64,000 bases of DNA from Spirosoma endbachense (GCF_010233585.1 NZ_CP045997.1:124001-188000), one strand, 5' to 3'. Shown: positions 1 to 9,538, counted from the first letter of the stretch. Made by a program: numbers and translations. Notes: generated from the sequence alone by a model not told the origin.

Positions 1-1
1 A

Positions 2-1180
2 ACGGCAGTTACCTTTGAGGGTATGTTTTTTGCCGGAGTCAGCTATAAAATATGGCTCGTTACGGCGCAGGTTTTCGGTTATGCCGTATCGAAAGGAATT
101 GGCGTGAAGGTAGTTTCTGAAATGTCGCCGGGGCGTCGGGCCATCAATATTCTCTTTTTTGTCTTGGTGGCCTTACTGGCTCTACTTGGTTTTGCGCTGG
201 TTCCGGCTCCCTGGAATATTATTTTCCTCTTTCTCAATGGCTTACCACTGGGCATGGTATATGGCACCATGATTGGTTTTCTGGAAGGGCGTCGGCAGAC
301 CGACGCGCTGGTGGCTGGCCTGACCGCTTCCTTTATTTTCGCATCAGGATTCGTGAAAACGGTCGCCCTGACGATCAAGGCCGATTGGGGCGTAACCGAA
401 TTCTGGTTGCCGTTCGTAACAGGCATGCTCTTTGTTTTGCCCATGCTGGTTTCCATTTATGCGCTCACCTTGCTACCCCCACCCACCGACGAAGACCGTG
501 CGTTGCGTACGGAACGAAAACCGATGGATGCGGCCGAACGCAGGGCGTTTGTGCGGAACTTCAGACCGGGATTGATCCTGCTGATTGCATCGTACGTATT
601 GCTGTCGGCCTTCCGCGACTTCCGTGATAATTTTGGTCCAGAGATTCTGAAAGATGCCGGGGTGAACAATCCGGGTATTTTTGCCAAAACCGAAACACTG
701 GTCGCCGTTGGTATACTCATCGTGATGGCCCTGCTTCAGCGTGTGACCGACAACTTCAGGGCGTTTGCTTTGCTAAACTGTTTGATGCTGGCCGGGGGAG
801 CCATGGTCGGTCTGAGCACATACGCATACTCGACCGGTGTGCTGTCGCCTGGTAACTGGTTCCTTCTCACAGGGTTAGGTTTATACATGGCCTATGTGCC
901 CTGCAATGGCCTATACTTTGAGCGGCTAATTGCCACCTTTCGGTATGTCAGCACGGTCGGATTTATCGTAACGCTGGCCGACTGGTACGGCTATCTGGGC
1001 AGCGTATGCGTGTTGCTGTATAAGAACTTTGGCCATGCCAGTATTAGTTACCGCGAGTTTTTCATCTACGGAGCCTACATCATGGCCGCTTTGTATGTTG
1101 TACTGGTGATTGGCTCATTCATTTACTTCAAAGGGCGGTTTCAGAAAGAAGAAAAATTAGTCACTATCTCCGGGGTATAA
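2..1180 (+). CDS. DUF5690 family membrane protein (5' end cut by window)
   Basis: The frame is open from the first bases of the window, so the true start lies upstream; the ATG at 23 is probably internal, because the preceding in-frame residues (TAVTFEG) run smoothly into it. The visible 392 residues are strongly hydrophobic, with about ten predicted membrane spans and a charged cytoplasmic loop around residues 165-185 (ERKPMDAAERR). The opening (AGVSYKIWLVTAQVFGY followed by SKGIGVKVVSEM) is what I know from DUF5690 proteins, an MFS-like family of Bacteroidota about 430 residues long. The substrate is unknown. A good intrinsic terminator follows the stop codon, so this is the last gene of its unit. 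The family call is by recognition; the transporter role is inferred. Confidence 0.8.
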   Translation, partial: TAVTFEGMFFAGVSYKIWLVTAQVFGYAVSKGIGVKVVSEMSPGRRAINILFFVLVALLALLGFALVPAPWNIIFLFLNGLPLGMVYGTMIGFLEGRRQTDALVAGLTASFIFASGFVKTVALTIKADWGVTEFWLPFVTGMLFVLPMLVSIYALTLLPPPTDEDRALRTERKPMDAAERRAFVRNFRPGLILLIASYVLLSAFRDFRDNFGPEILKDAGVNNPGIFAKTETLVAVGILIVMALLQRVTDNFRAFALLNCLMLAGGAMVGLSTYAYSTGVLSPGNWFLLTGLGLYMAYVPCNGLYFERLIATFRYVSTVGFIVTLADWYGYLGSVCVLLYKNFGHASISYREFFIYGAYIMAALYVVLVIGSFIYFKGRFQKEEKLVTISGV

Positions 1181-1235
1181 GCAGCTATAAACGAGTACGC
1201 GGATCAAAAACCGGCACAGCAGAAGGTCTTAGCAC

Positions 1236-1266
1236 TCCAGCATTTTCCCAAATGCTGGATTTTTTA
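1236..1266 (+). terminator. Rho-independent terminator after the DUF5690 gene
   Basis: A 10-bp stem (tccagcattt at 1236-1245 with aaatgctgga at 1250-1259) closes a 4-nt loop and is followed by a run of T. It ends the DUF5690 transcript before the kinase/phosphatase gene, which therefore needs its own promoter. Confidence 0.85.
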
Positions 1267-1315
1267 TGTTCGTATTCCATGGGTGCACATCTTTGACAAC
1301 ACATCCTGTTAACGC

Positions 1316-2272
1316 ATGAAACACGTTCTGATAGTGGCTGGCCTGAGCGGTAGTGGTAAAACTACGTTTGCCCGGCGATTCTGCTCCGAAAATTCGAATT
1401 GGTTACGCGTTAACCGCGACGATCTGCGACGTGGATTACTACCTGTATCATTGGGCGATTACTGGGCAACCTGGCCAGATCTGGAGAAAAATCGCATCGA
1501 ATTACTCGTCAATGAGCTACAGAAAACGGCTATTCTGGAAGGGCTGGCACGAGGCTGGCATGTATTGATCGACAACACGAACCTGAAACTGAGCTACCTG
1601 AATGCGTACCGACGATTGATCAGTGGTCGTTTTCCTGAGGTCGAAATTCGGTATGCATTGATTGAGACGCCAATCGAAGAGTGCATTCGGCGTGATCAGA
1701 ATCGGTCAGATTCGGTAGGGGAGGCCGTCATTCGCCGGCAGGCCGAACAGCTCGCAGCGCTCAAAAAAAACGTCAACTTTCAAAGGGAAGTGCTGACCCG
1801 AAGGCCGGTAGCTAACCGGATTCAGGAGGGTCATACTACCAACTCATTGCTGCCGCGCTGTGTGCTGGTCGATATAGATGGCACCGTGGCCCAACGGGGA
1901 GATCGATCACCTTTCGACTGGCATCGCGTTGGGGTTGATACGCCCAAGTGGCCCATCATCAGGTTGGTTCAGGCCCTGCGGTCGTCAGGTCATGTCATTA
2001 TATTCATTTCCGGTCGTGACGCTGTCTGTCGATCAGAAACAATAACCTGGCTAAACCAATATTTTGGTTGGTTAGAGTCTGATTATGAGCTATTTATGCG
2101 ACCAGAAAACGATCGAAAAAAAGACTCTGTGATTAAGTATGAGCTATTCGAACAGCACATTGCCGGACGGTATTCTGTTGATCTGGTTATAGATGACCGC
2201 CAGCAGGTTGTCGATATGTGGCGTCGAACACTGGGCCTGACGTGTATACAGGTTGATTACGGCGATTTTTAG
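1316..2272 (+). CDS. T4 Pnkp-like polynucleotide 5'-kinase / 3'-phosphatase
   Basis: Two domains in the order of phage T4 polynucleotide kinase, at nearly the same total length (318 against 301 residues). Residues 1-165 are a P-loop kinase with Walker A GLSGSGKT (9-16) and VNRDDLRRG, whose D35 and R38 fall at the same positions as the catalytic D35 and R38 of T4 Pnkp. Residues 181-318 are a HAD-type phosphatase with VDIDGT (D186, D188), SGRD (232-235) and DDRQQVVDMWRR (293-304), ending in GDF as T4 Pnkp does. T4 Pnkp heals RNA or DNA ends by phosphorylating 5'-OH and removing 3'-phosphate, so a nucleic-acid repair role is inferred here. No ligase, nuclease or phage gene is visible nearby. It stands alone, convergent with the Wzi-like gene 31 bp downstream. 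Confidence 0.88.
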   Translation: MKHVLIVAGLSGSGKTTFARRFCSENSNWLRVNRDDLRRGLLPVSLGDYWATWPDLEKNRIELLVNELQKTAILEGLARGWHVLIDNTNLKLSYLNAYRRLISGRFPEVEIRYALIETPIEECIRRDQNRSDSVGEAVIRRQAEQLAALKKNVNFQREVLTRRPVANRIQEGHTTNSLLPRCVLVDIDGTVAQRGDRSPFDWHRVGVDTPKWPIIRLVQALRSSGHVIIFISGRDAVCRSETITWLNQYFGWLESDYELFMRPENDRKKDSVIKYELFEQHIAGRYSVDLVIDDRQQVVDMWRRTLGLTCIQVDYGDF

Positions 2273-2303
2273 AAGCATGTGGTTGCCAAAACACCTATCG
2301 GAG

Positions 2304-3803
2304 TCATTTTAACTTATGGATCAGACTGACAGAACCGCCAACCGTTTCAGGATAAACCTGCCCCTGATCGAGTGCAATGCTGGTTCGTAGCTGCGTCTTT
2401 CCCGATTTAGAAAGCGAAGTTTGGGCTGACAGCAAGAGCGAGATCTGTTCCAGGCCCGCATTGAACGGGTTGGCATAGGTGCCATAATGACGACTGTAAG
2501 CAAGCCGGGTTAACCAATGAAGTCGGTTTGTGAACCATCCTTCTGCTCCCAGGTAGCCCATTTGAACCCGGTTGTCCGGGAAAAAGGCACCCGCCGATTG
2601 AGTAAGTTCAGGTTTTAATTCGCCTTCGGGAGCAATGAACGGCGTACCGATCGAGCGCCCTTTGTACGACCAGCCTTGCCAATATTGCGAATGATTAAAA
2701 TAATTATCGGCCCCCTGAAACGTGGAGTTCGGAATCCAGAATGTAGGGCCGCTTTGATCCATCGTACTCAGAAATTCGGCCACAAATCGACTGACTCTAA
2801 ACCGTGTTTCAGCATTGCCGGGATGACGTCGCCAACTGAATCCGACCAATCCGTCGGGTAGATTTTGGAAAAGAAGCCCGGAAACATCGTCAAATGGGTG
2901 CTGATAATAAATCAGCATTGTTTCGCGCTGGGTCGTTAGCTCAACCGCAAAATCGTGTCCACCGACATGATTACCAATGCGGTATGAGCCATCGAAATCG
3001 GTGTAGTCGGCGTTTTCGAAATCACTGGGCCGATTGGCCAGAATTACATTACCGTAATATTTGAACGAAGACGGCAAATGGCCATCCAGAGCCAGTGGCG
3101 TGCCACGCAGGTAATCGGCCTGCCCGCCCCACTGCACCTGATGGTTCATGCCGATATGTACCTTTAAGGATGATTTGGGCTTCCCAAATCGCAGGTAAAC
3201 ATATTTCTGATGCAGATACGAACCCCTGACATACGTATCAGCAAACCACCCATGCGCGTAACCAGCTTTAATGGCAAGGAAACGTCTCAGAAATTTCAGG
3301 GGTACATAACCCAGTGTGGCAATTTGCACTTTAGGAATTGGAATGGCATTGCCGGAGCCAATGATAAAACCCGACGACTGCAACGAATCACCGAGGCCAA
3401 TCAACTCACGGCGACGCCCGGCATAGAACTCTATGGCTCCATATTTTAGTTTTACATAAGCTTCGGGTAGTACAAATTGATTGCTATTCCCCACATTGGC
3501 GATTGGATTTACAGCAAATCCCCAATCCAATCGGTTCGCACGATGCCGGGTCGTATCGATGGGCTTGTAGTCTTTCGACAGACTAATCTGAAACGTAGCC
3601 AATGGCGTCATTAATGGAACAACGCCGTATTGATTGGCCCGCAACCAAAAGGGTGTAACCTGGTTTGTGGAGGCAAATCCACCCGTTTCGAGTTGGATTT
3701 GTAGGGGTGGGGTAGTCGTTTGGGCTATCGATGGAGTGCGTTCAGTTAACCAGACTAGGACCACCGAAGTGATGACGGTTGAGATTCGTGCCCATCTGGT
3801 CAT
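2304..3803 (-). CDS. Capsule assembly Wzi-family outer-membrane protein
   Basis: 499 residues with a signal peptide (about 1-27, ending SIAQ) and long stretches of alternating polar and hydrophobic residues expected of a beta-barrel. The segment after the signal (PLQIQLETGGFASTNQVTPF then WLRANQYG) is the N-terminal signature I associate with Bacteroidota proteins annotated as capsule assembly Wzi family. E. coli Wzi anchors capsule at the cell surface; a role in surface polysaccharide is inferred only from the family. No capsule genes adjoin it, although a glycan locus lies at 53.9-62.8 kb. Start ATG at 3803 directly precedes a normal signal peptide. Confidence 0.75.
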   Translation of the reverse strand: MTRWARISTVITSVVLVWLTERTPSIAQTTTPPLQIQLETGGFASTNQVTPFWLRANQYGVVPLMTPLATFQISLSKDYKPIDTTRHRANRLDWGFAVNPIANVGNSNQFVLPEAYVKLKYGAIEFYAGRRRELIGLGDSLQSSGFIIGSGNAIPIPKVQIATLGYVPLKFLRRFLAIKAGYAHGWFADTYVRGSYLHQKYVYLRFGKPKSSLKVHIGMNHQVQWGGQADYLRGTPLALDGHLPSSFKYYGNVILANRPSDFENADYTDFDGSYRIGNHVGGHDFAVELTTQRETMLIYYQHPFDDVSGLLFQNLPDGLVGFSWRRHPGNAETRFRVSRFVAEFLSTMDQSGPTFWIPNSTFQGADNYFNHSQYWQGWSYKGRSIGTPFIAPEGELKPELTQSAGAFFPDNRVQMGYLGAEGWFTNRLHWLTRLAYSRHYGTYANPFNAGLEQISLLLSAQTSLSKSGKTQLRTSIALDQGQVYPETVGGSVSLIHKLK

Positions 3804-4149
3804 ACTGAGTTAAAATCGATCGTTTTAGTAGCAGAAATGGTCGTTTCCCTGGTTCGTCATAAGGCTACGATTGCAAGAGCTTTCAGACAGCCTTGAACGT
3901 AAGTCACGTACCGGTAAATGTAGCAGATTCTTCGGATGATTGCACGGAACAGCAAGACAGATTATAGAGTGGCTGATTGCTTTACATTAACTCGTATGAA
4001 GATTTACTTTACGGGCTTATTTCAATTGAATCAGGGAGTATTCAACCTATTTTTACTTCATCTTTGTTATCCTTGCATGATCATAATGTAGCTAGGAGGA
4101 ATGAGCTTAACCACTCATTTACTCTTTCGCTCTTTCGCCAGTATAATCC
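3804..4149. other. Divergent intergenic region between the Wzi-like gene and nadE
   Basis: 346 bp without a plausible gene. It must carry promoters for both divergent genes, but I find no convincing TTG...TAnnTTTG pair. Near nadE there is a short direct repeat (ctctttcgctctttcgcc, 4123-4140). Confidence 0.5.
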
Positions 4150-6279
4150 ATGAAACTTCTGAAAGTAGCAGCCGGGGTGCTGAACCAGATACCCTTAGCC
4201 TGGGAACACAATAAACAGAATATCATTAACGCCATTGAAGAAGCTAAACGTCAGGATGTTAGTCTGCTGTGCCTGACTGAGCTCTGTATTTCAGGATACG
4301 GGTGTGAGGATGCGTTTTTTGCCCAGAATACCATCGATCAATCCATTGCTTCGTTGCTGGACATAGTAGAGTATACCAGCGATATTGCCGTTGCCGTTGG
4401 TTTGCCGCTTCGCCACAACAACCGCACGTTTGATGTCGCCTGTCTGATTGCCAATAAACGCATATTGGGGTTTGCGGCCAAACAATACATGGCCAATAAT
4501 GGCGTGCATTACGAAACGCGTTGGTTTCAGCCCTGGCCAGCTTATGTACGCGATGAAATCAAAATCAGCAGTTCGTCGCATGGCGATTTTTCGTACCCTT
4601 TTGGGGATATTGTATTCGATTTATCGGGAATCCGGATTGGTTTTGAGATTTGTGAAGATGCCTGGGTTGCCAACCGCCCCGGCCGTATCCTCTACGAACG
4701 AGGTGTTGATATTATTCTCAATCCGACAGCCAGCCATTTTGCATTCCTGAAATCGCAGGTGCGCGAACGGTTTGTGGTCGACGCATCGCGCGCATTTGGT
4801 GTGAGCTATATCTACAGCAATATGCTGGGTAATGAAGCGGGCCGGATGATCTACGACGGCGACGCGATGGTTGCCTCGAATGGCGAATTGCTGGTATCAG
4901 GGCCGCGCCTGAGTTACGAGGATTTTCTGATCGTTCCGGCAGTCGTCGATGTTGAAGCAACACGGTTGAATCAGACCCAGAACCGGGCTAACCTGTCGTT
5001 GTCCTATCCCAATCTTCGTGTTTCGGAGCGGTTCGACTGGCCCGATATCGCGCCCGTCATTCAGAAAGCGGAACTCGAAGCCTGGGAGCGGGGCGGTTAT
5101 CTCAAAGAAGAAGAGTTTGCACGGGCGGTCGCGCTTGGACTCTTCGATTACCTGCGTAAGAGCCGTTCGCAGGGATACGTGCTGTCGCTGAGTGGTGGTG
5201 CCGACTCATCGGCCATTGCTGCAACAGTCTTTTTGATGATTCGGATGGCTGTACAGAACCTTGGTTTAGAGGGTGTCAAGAAAAAACTCAGTTACATTAA
5301 AGCGATTCAGGATTGCCATACACCGGAAGAAATGGTAGGCAAACTACTGACGGTGATGTATCAGGGAACCGAAAATTCGTCGGGCGATACCTTTAATTCA
5401 GCCAAAGAACTTGCCGAAGATATTGGTGCAACGTTCATGAATATCAATATCAATGGATTGGTTGAGACCTATCGTGGGCTGATCGAAGGACAATTGGGGC
5501 GTAAATTATCGTGGGATACCGATGATCTGGCATTGCAAAACATTCAGGCGAGGGTGCGTGCTCCGGGTATCTGGATGATGGCCAATCTCAATAATGCGTT
5601 GCTACTCAGTACGTCGAATCGGTCGGAAGCGGCCGTTGGGTACGCTACAATGGATGGTGATACCGCAGGAAGTATCAGTCCAATCACCGGAATCGACAAG
5701 CATTTTCTGCGGGGCTGGCTGCGTTGGCTCGAAACCGTCGGTCTGAACGTCAAAAATGAATCGACCCCGGCTGACCGCACGGGTTCTACCAACGATCCGA
5801 CAACATCCGACCAACTCATCAAGGTAAAAGGCTTACACGCCGTAAATAACCTGCAACCGACCGCCGAACTGCGCCCATTAGACAAGAAGCAGACCGACGA
5901 AGACGATTTGATGCCATACGATGTGCTGAACTCGATTGAAGAAGCCGCTATTCGTGACAAACAGCCACCGGTTGAGGTGTTAAAGCTCGTGGAAGTTCGT
6001 TACGCAGAACGAGATGGAATTCCCGGTTATGACCGCGAGCGATTGCTGGTTTGGGTCGAACGGTTTTTCAAACTCTGGAGCCGTAATCAGTGGAAGCGTG
6101 AACGTTACGCACCGTCGTTTTACCTCGACGATCATAACCTCGATCCGCGTTCGTGGTGCCGTTTTCCGATTTTGTCGGGAGGTTTCGAGAAGGAGTTAGC
6201 CGAGATGCGCGATTGGGCCGCTGATCGGAAGCCAGCCAGTCGTAAAGGCAATCCAGGCAGGGGTAAAATTGGGTTTTAG
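4150..6279 (+). CDS. nadE: Glutamine-hydrolysing NAD+ synthase
   Basis: Makes NAD+ from deamido-NAD+ with ATP and glutamine, the last step of NAD synthesis. The N-terminal nitrilase-fold glutaminase (about 1-290) shows its catalytic triad as E44 (LTELCISGYG), K111 (AAKQYM) and C168 (GFEICEDAW). The C-terminal ATP-pyrophosphatase domain carries the P-loop SGGADSS (348-354). At 709 residues it has the usual length for the two-domain form in Bacteroidota. The EamA gene starts 15 bp after the stop, so the two are probably co-transcribed. nadK lies 22 kb downstream in the same window. Function is clear. Confidence 0.97.
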   Translation: MKLLKVAAGVLNQIPLAWEHNKQNIINAIEEAKRQDVSLLCLTELCISGYGCEDAFFAQNTIDQSIASLLDIVEYTSDIAVAVGLPLRHNNRTFDVACLIANKRILGFAAKQYMANNGVHYETRWFQPWPAYVRDEIKISSSSHGDFSYPFGDIVFDLSGIRIGFEICEDAWVANRPGRILYERGVDIILNPTASHFAFLKSQVRERFVVDASRAFGVSYIYSNMLGNEAGRMIYDGDAMVASNGELLVSGPRLSYEDFLIVPAVVDVEATRLNQTQNRANLSLSYPNLRVSERFDWPDIAPVIQKAELEAWERGGYLKEEEFARAVALGLFDYLRKSRSQGYVLSLSGGADSSAIAATVFLMIRMAVQNLGLEGVKKKLSYIKAIQDCHTPEEMVGKLLTVMYQGTENSSGDTFNSAKELAEDIGATFMNININGLVETYRGLIEGQLGRKLSWDTDDLALQNIQARVRAPGIWMMANLNNALLLSTSNRSEAAVGYATMDGDTAGSISPITGIDKHFLRGWLRWLETVGLNVKNESTPADRTGSTNDPTTSDQLIKVKGLHAVNNLQPTAELRPLDKKQTDEDDLMPYDVLNSIEEAAIRDKQPPVEVLKLVEVRYAERDGIPGYDRERLLVWVERFFKLWSRNQWKRERYAPSFYLDDHNLDPRSWCRFPILSGGFEKELAEMRDWAADRKPASRKGNPGRGKIGF

Positions 6280-6294
6280 GTAAACAGGTAAATT

Positions 6295-7203
6295 TTGCGA
6301 CAACTCATTCCCGGTCTTCTCTTTGCGGCTCTTTGGGCCTCGGCTTCGGCTGCTACAAAATTCGGTGTACAATCGGTTCATCCGCTCATTCTGGCTAATG
6401 TTCGTTTTTTCGTTGCCGGTGGCGGAATGCTCCTGTATGCCTATGGCATTCAGCGTGGCAGTACAGGTAGTCTGAAAAAAGCCTGGCCGACGGCTACCGA
6501 ATGGCGGCAGTTAACCATTTTCGCTCTCCTGAACACGACTCTCTACCTCGGCGCGTTCGTACTGGCGATGAAACAGGTATCGGCGGGTATTGGTAGCTTA
6601 TCGACGGCTACCAACCCGCTGTTTATCGCCTTACTTTCCGCTCTATGGTTGCGCCGAATACCGCAGTGGAGCGAAATCGGCGGGTTATTGCTAGGCCTTT
6701 TGGGTATCGGTATAGCCACCTATCCACTGCTCCTGAATAGTTATGCTACTGTCGACGGGTTGCTGATTTTGTTGGGAGGGATGATCTCTGTTTCGGCGGC
6801 AACTGTCTATTATGCGCGAATTAAGTGGCGATTGCCCAGTCTTGTGATCAACGGCTGGCAGGTACTTTTAGGGGGCTTACTACTGCTGCCGTTTACAGGT
6901 CTGATGGCTGTACTCGATCCAAACGCGTTTAGTTCATCACACTATGACCTGCGATTCTGGGCGTCAGTATTCTGGCTCATTTTACCTGTATCGGTAGCCG
7001 CCCTGCAATTATGGTTTTTTCTGGTGCGGCAAGACCCCATCCGGGCATCGCTATGGCTGTTTCTCTGTCCGATCTTTGGCTTTATGTACTCCTATCTGCT
7101 TATGGGTGAGCCGATCACCCTATACACCGTGGTGGGTACGGCACTGGTAATTTGCGGGTTGTGGCTTGGACGGGAAAAATCGTCTGTAAGCAGGAAAGAG
7201 TAA
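6295..7203 (+). CDS. EamA/DMT-family transporter
   Basis: 302 residues with ten predicted membrane helices in two EamA halves (about 5-135 and 150-295); the first helix holds ALWASASAATKF, typical of drug/metabolite transporters. The start is TTG at 6295: a stop codon lies in frame at 6289 and no ATG is near. It follows nadE by 15 bp, so co-transcription is likely, but that says nothing sure about the substrate. Its TAA stop (7201-7203) is the first three bases of a heptad (TAAGCAG) of the intergenic repeat that follows. Confidence 0.88.
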   Translation: MRQLIPGLLFAALWASASAATKFGVQSVHPLILANVRFFVAGGGMLLYAYGIQRGSTGSLKKAWPTATEWRQLTIFALLNTTLYLGAFVLAMKQVSAGIGSLSTATNPLFIALLSALWLRRIPQWSEIGGLLLGLLGIGIATYPLLLNSYATVDGLLILLGGMISVSAATVYYARIKWRLPSLVINGWQVLLGGLLLLPFTGLMAVLDPNAFSSSHYDLRFWASVFWLILPVSVAALQLWFFLVRQDPIRASLWLFLCPIFGFMYSYLLMGEPITLYTVVGTALVICGLWLGREKSSVSRKE

Positions 7204-7281
7204 GCAGTCTTCAGTAGGCAGAATAGGAAATAAAGATTTAGTACTGCCAACTGAAAATTGCTTACTGAAGTCTGTCTACTG
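7201..7281. repeat. Heptad (CAGTNNN/ACTGNNN) inverted repeat at convergent gene ends
   Basis: The + strand left part reads TAAGCAG, TCTTCAG, TAGGCAG; the right part reads ACTGCCA, ACTGAAA, ATTGCTT, ACTGAAG, TCTGTCT, ACTG, all in steps of 7 bp. Arms 7205-7220 and 7259-7274 pair imperfectly to give a hairpin. The repeat contains both stop codons: TAA of the EamA gene and TAG (7278-7276) of the OmpA-family gene. It probably serves as the transcript end for both genes (inference). Confidence 0.75.
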
Positions 7282-8259
7282 TTTCAGGACAATCATTTCT
7301 ACCCGTCGGTTGAGTTTGCGGGTTGCTTCTGAGTTATTATTGGCAATCGGGCGCGTAGGCCCATAACCGCGTGTTGTGATGCGACTGGCTAAAATGCCGC
7401 TTTGTACCAGATAGGCTTTCACAACCTCCACCCGCTCTTTCGACAACTCAACATTTTTGTCGAAATCGCCCTGATTATCAGTGTGGCCGGCCAGTTCAAT
7501 CTCGGCAGTAGGGTGCTGCTGCATAAATTGCAACACCTGTTCCAGCATCGGCTGGGCGTCTGGGAGCAGTTCAGACTTGCTCTGTACAAATTGAAGTGCC
7601 CGCAATTGAGTGGCTTTGCCTTTAGGCGCTACAACCAGTGGTGGCGTATAGGTAACCTTGGCATCGAGCGTTTTTGGGGGCGTAAGCCGCTCAGTTGGGG
7701 GTGGTACGCTGCTACCCGCCGATCGGTTACTGGTTACGGCCACGGTTGGGAGAGTAACCGGTGGAGTCGACGTGTTTGACGAGGTCGATGATGCGGTTTG
7801 TGCCGGTTCCGTTTTGGCTGGCTTTGGACTGGATGAAGCCGATACGACAGGGCTAGTAGTAGCTGCTACAGGCTTGGATCCAAGGCGATACAAGCTGATA
7901 AGTTTGGAAATTCTATTTGTATAAGCCGAGGTAGGCGCTGATTCCTGATCGTAAGGTTCATAGCCATTGGCTACCACTGAAAGATGATAAGCCTCATTTT
8001 TGCTGAGAATGAGCCGGTAGGTACCGTCCTGACCCGTCCGCTGTTTATCGCTGAATGTACCCGACTGATTTTTAACCGAGATCGTTGCCCCGGTAATGGG
8101 TTCGCGTGTGGCATCGTCAACAATTGTTCCTTCCATGGAAAGAGAAACTGGTGCCGTGGTTGTAACCGCCTGAGGTTTCGACTGCCCCCAACTCGTGATA
8201 AACGGAGAACTGCTGAGGAACAGGAAACTGGCAAAAAATAGTGAATAGGTTCGTTTCAT
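7276..8259 (-). CDS. OmpA-family protein with carboxypeptidase-regulatory-like domain
   Basis: 327 residues from the ATG at 8259; a TTG two codons upstream is possible but less likely. Order: signal peptide (about 1-25), a CarboxypepD_reg-like beta-sandwich (EGTIVDDATREPITGATISV, about 43-120), a Ser/Thr/Pro-rich linker (about 130-210), and a C-terminal OmpA peptidoglycan-binding domain with ELAGHTDNQGDFDKN and the typical RITTRGYGPTRPIANN plus LNRRVEM. It should tie the outer membrane to the cell wall. It may be a lipid-free periplasmic protein, because no lipobox is seen. Convergent with the EamA gene; its TAG stop lies in the heptad repeat. Confidence 0.9.
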   Translation of the reverse strand: MKRTYSLFFASFLFLSSSPFITSWGQSKPQAVTTTAPVSLSMEGTIVDDATREPITGATISVKNQSGTFSDKQRTGQDGTYRLILSKNEAYHLSVVANGYEPYDQESAPTSAYTNRISKLISLYRLGSKPVAATTSPVVSASSSPKPAKTEPAQTASSTSSNTSTPPVTLPTVAVTSNRSAGSSVPPPTERLTPPKTLDAKVTYTPPLVVAPKGKATQLRALQFVQSKSELLPDAQPMLEQVLQFMQQHPTAEIELAGHTDNQGDFDKNVELSKERVEVVKAYLVQSGILASRITTRGYGPTRPIANNNSEATRKLNRRVEMIVLKQ

Positions 8260-8464
8260 TGTCAAGAAACAACGCGAAAAGAAAGCCCAAAAGTACGTTC
8301 ATTCCGGTAAAAAACAACCTGATGTACGGATGAGAATGCGCTTGTTTTTGAAGTATTTTTAAGAGGCAAAAAATACTGCATAACTTCTTGATTATGACTA
8401 TGTTATATATAGAAAATTGTTGATGAAAAATGAACGTCAAATACACTTTTTTCGTTAATAAAAT

Positions 8465-9538
8465 ATGACACAGATAACTAACGTGACGATGCATTCCCCG
8501 AACGCTCAGGCACCCCTTGCACCGAATTCAGCGGGCAATTTGCCGCTCGACGACAACTGGCGGAAGTCGATTCCGGCACAGGTGTTTCTGAACCATTTTT
8601 TTGCTATGGATTACCATATCCAGCACCAGAACGACCTTTTCGATGTATCGAAGTTTCCGATTTTTCAGCAATTCCACGGGACTGTAACAGACGCCAGTTA
8701 TAAAGCATTGGAGAAGTTGTTGCTAAACAGCTGGAGCGCCGAATACGCCCTGCGTATTACGCCGGTTGTTAACGATGAACAATACCTGCAAAGCTCATTG
8801 CACTGGACTTTTCCGCAAGCCTATTATAGCGCGCTGTTTAGTGCAAGGGCGTTTCTGGCCGTACAGGGCGTCAATGTCAGCAATGAAGAGTTGATCCGTA
8901 AGCGGATTGGTAATATGGTCGTACGGGGCTATTATCCGGCTTCTATTGGCTATTATGCACTGGGTCCGATCAATAGCTACCGAATTCAGCGGCTGCCAAT
9001 GGCCAAACGCTTCTCTGTTGCGTCTAAAACCGATCTGTTGCTGCCGTCGCGCGAAGGATCTGTTCAGGCTGAACTGGCTCAGTTTCTTAAAACCACCCGC
9101 GATCAGCGTATCAAGGCTCTACGCAATGCCATTCAGACGAATCCGAAAACAGCGTTGCGTAGTCCTAAAACGGGCGAGATTTTGCAGAAGTTTAGTGTAG
9201 AGCAATATAAGCAACTGGCAAAACAGATCGGGTATACCACCTATTTTGACATGCTGAGCCGACTTCGTATTTCATCGACCAACCGGGAAATAGAACGGTT
9301 TGTCGATTCTGAGATCGATGTCAAGCTCTTTCATCAAAGTCTGGTGAATATTGTAGCGCATGTCAATGCCGTTCATGAGGCTTACATTGCCAAAGCGCTT
9401 GGGGTTGAGGCTTATCGACAGTTGGTTGCCAAGCTACCTTCTTATCTTCAGGAAAGCTTTGTGCGGGAGCGAATGAATACGCTCATTGTGCCTATGCTTA
9501 CCACCGATGAGGATTCGCAGTTGCGGATGGCGGCCTGA
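8465..9538 (+). CDS. Hypothetical cytoplasmic protein, 357 residues
   Basis: I do not recognise a family. There is no signal peptide and no membrane span. The N-terminus is rich in P, N and A (about 1-35); the rest is mostly helical. The middle part (about 115-165: LHWTFPQAYYSALFSARAFL then LAVQGVN) recalls helices of HEPN-type proteins, but no R-x4-6-H motif is placed convincingly, so this is only a hint. The C-terminal third (about 265-350) is amphipathic helix. It is a single-gene unit: an AT-rich upstream region (8266-8464) precedes it and a strong terminator follows. Reading frame and codon use look like those of its neighbours, so it is very likely a real gene. Confidence 0.7.
   Translation: MTQITNVTMHSPNAQAPLAPNSAGNLPLDDNWRKSIPAQVFLNHFFAMDYHIQHQNDLFDVSKFPIFQQFHGTVTDASYKALEKLLLNSWSAEYALRITPVVNDEQYLQSSLHWTFPQAYYSALFSARAFLAVQGVNVSNEELIRKRIGNMVVRGYYPASIGYYALGPINSYRIQRLPMAKRFSVASKTDLLLPSREGSVQAELAQFLKTTRDQRIKALRNAIQTNPKTALRSPKTGEILQKFSVEQYKQLAKQIGYTTYFDMLSRLRISSTNREIERFVDSEIDVKLFHQSLVNIVAHVNAVHEAYIAKALGVEAYRQLVAKLPSYLQESFVRERMNTLIVPMLTTDEDSQLRMAA

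Noticed and set aside
8820..8960. Naming the 357-residue protein a HEPN nuclease
   Set aside because: Only one helix looks similar and the R-x4-6-H catalytic motif is not clearly present.
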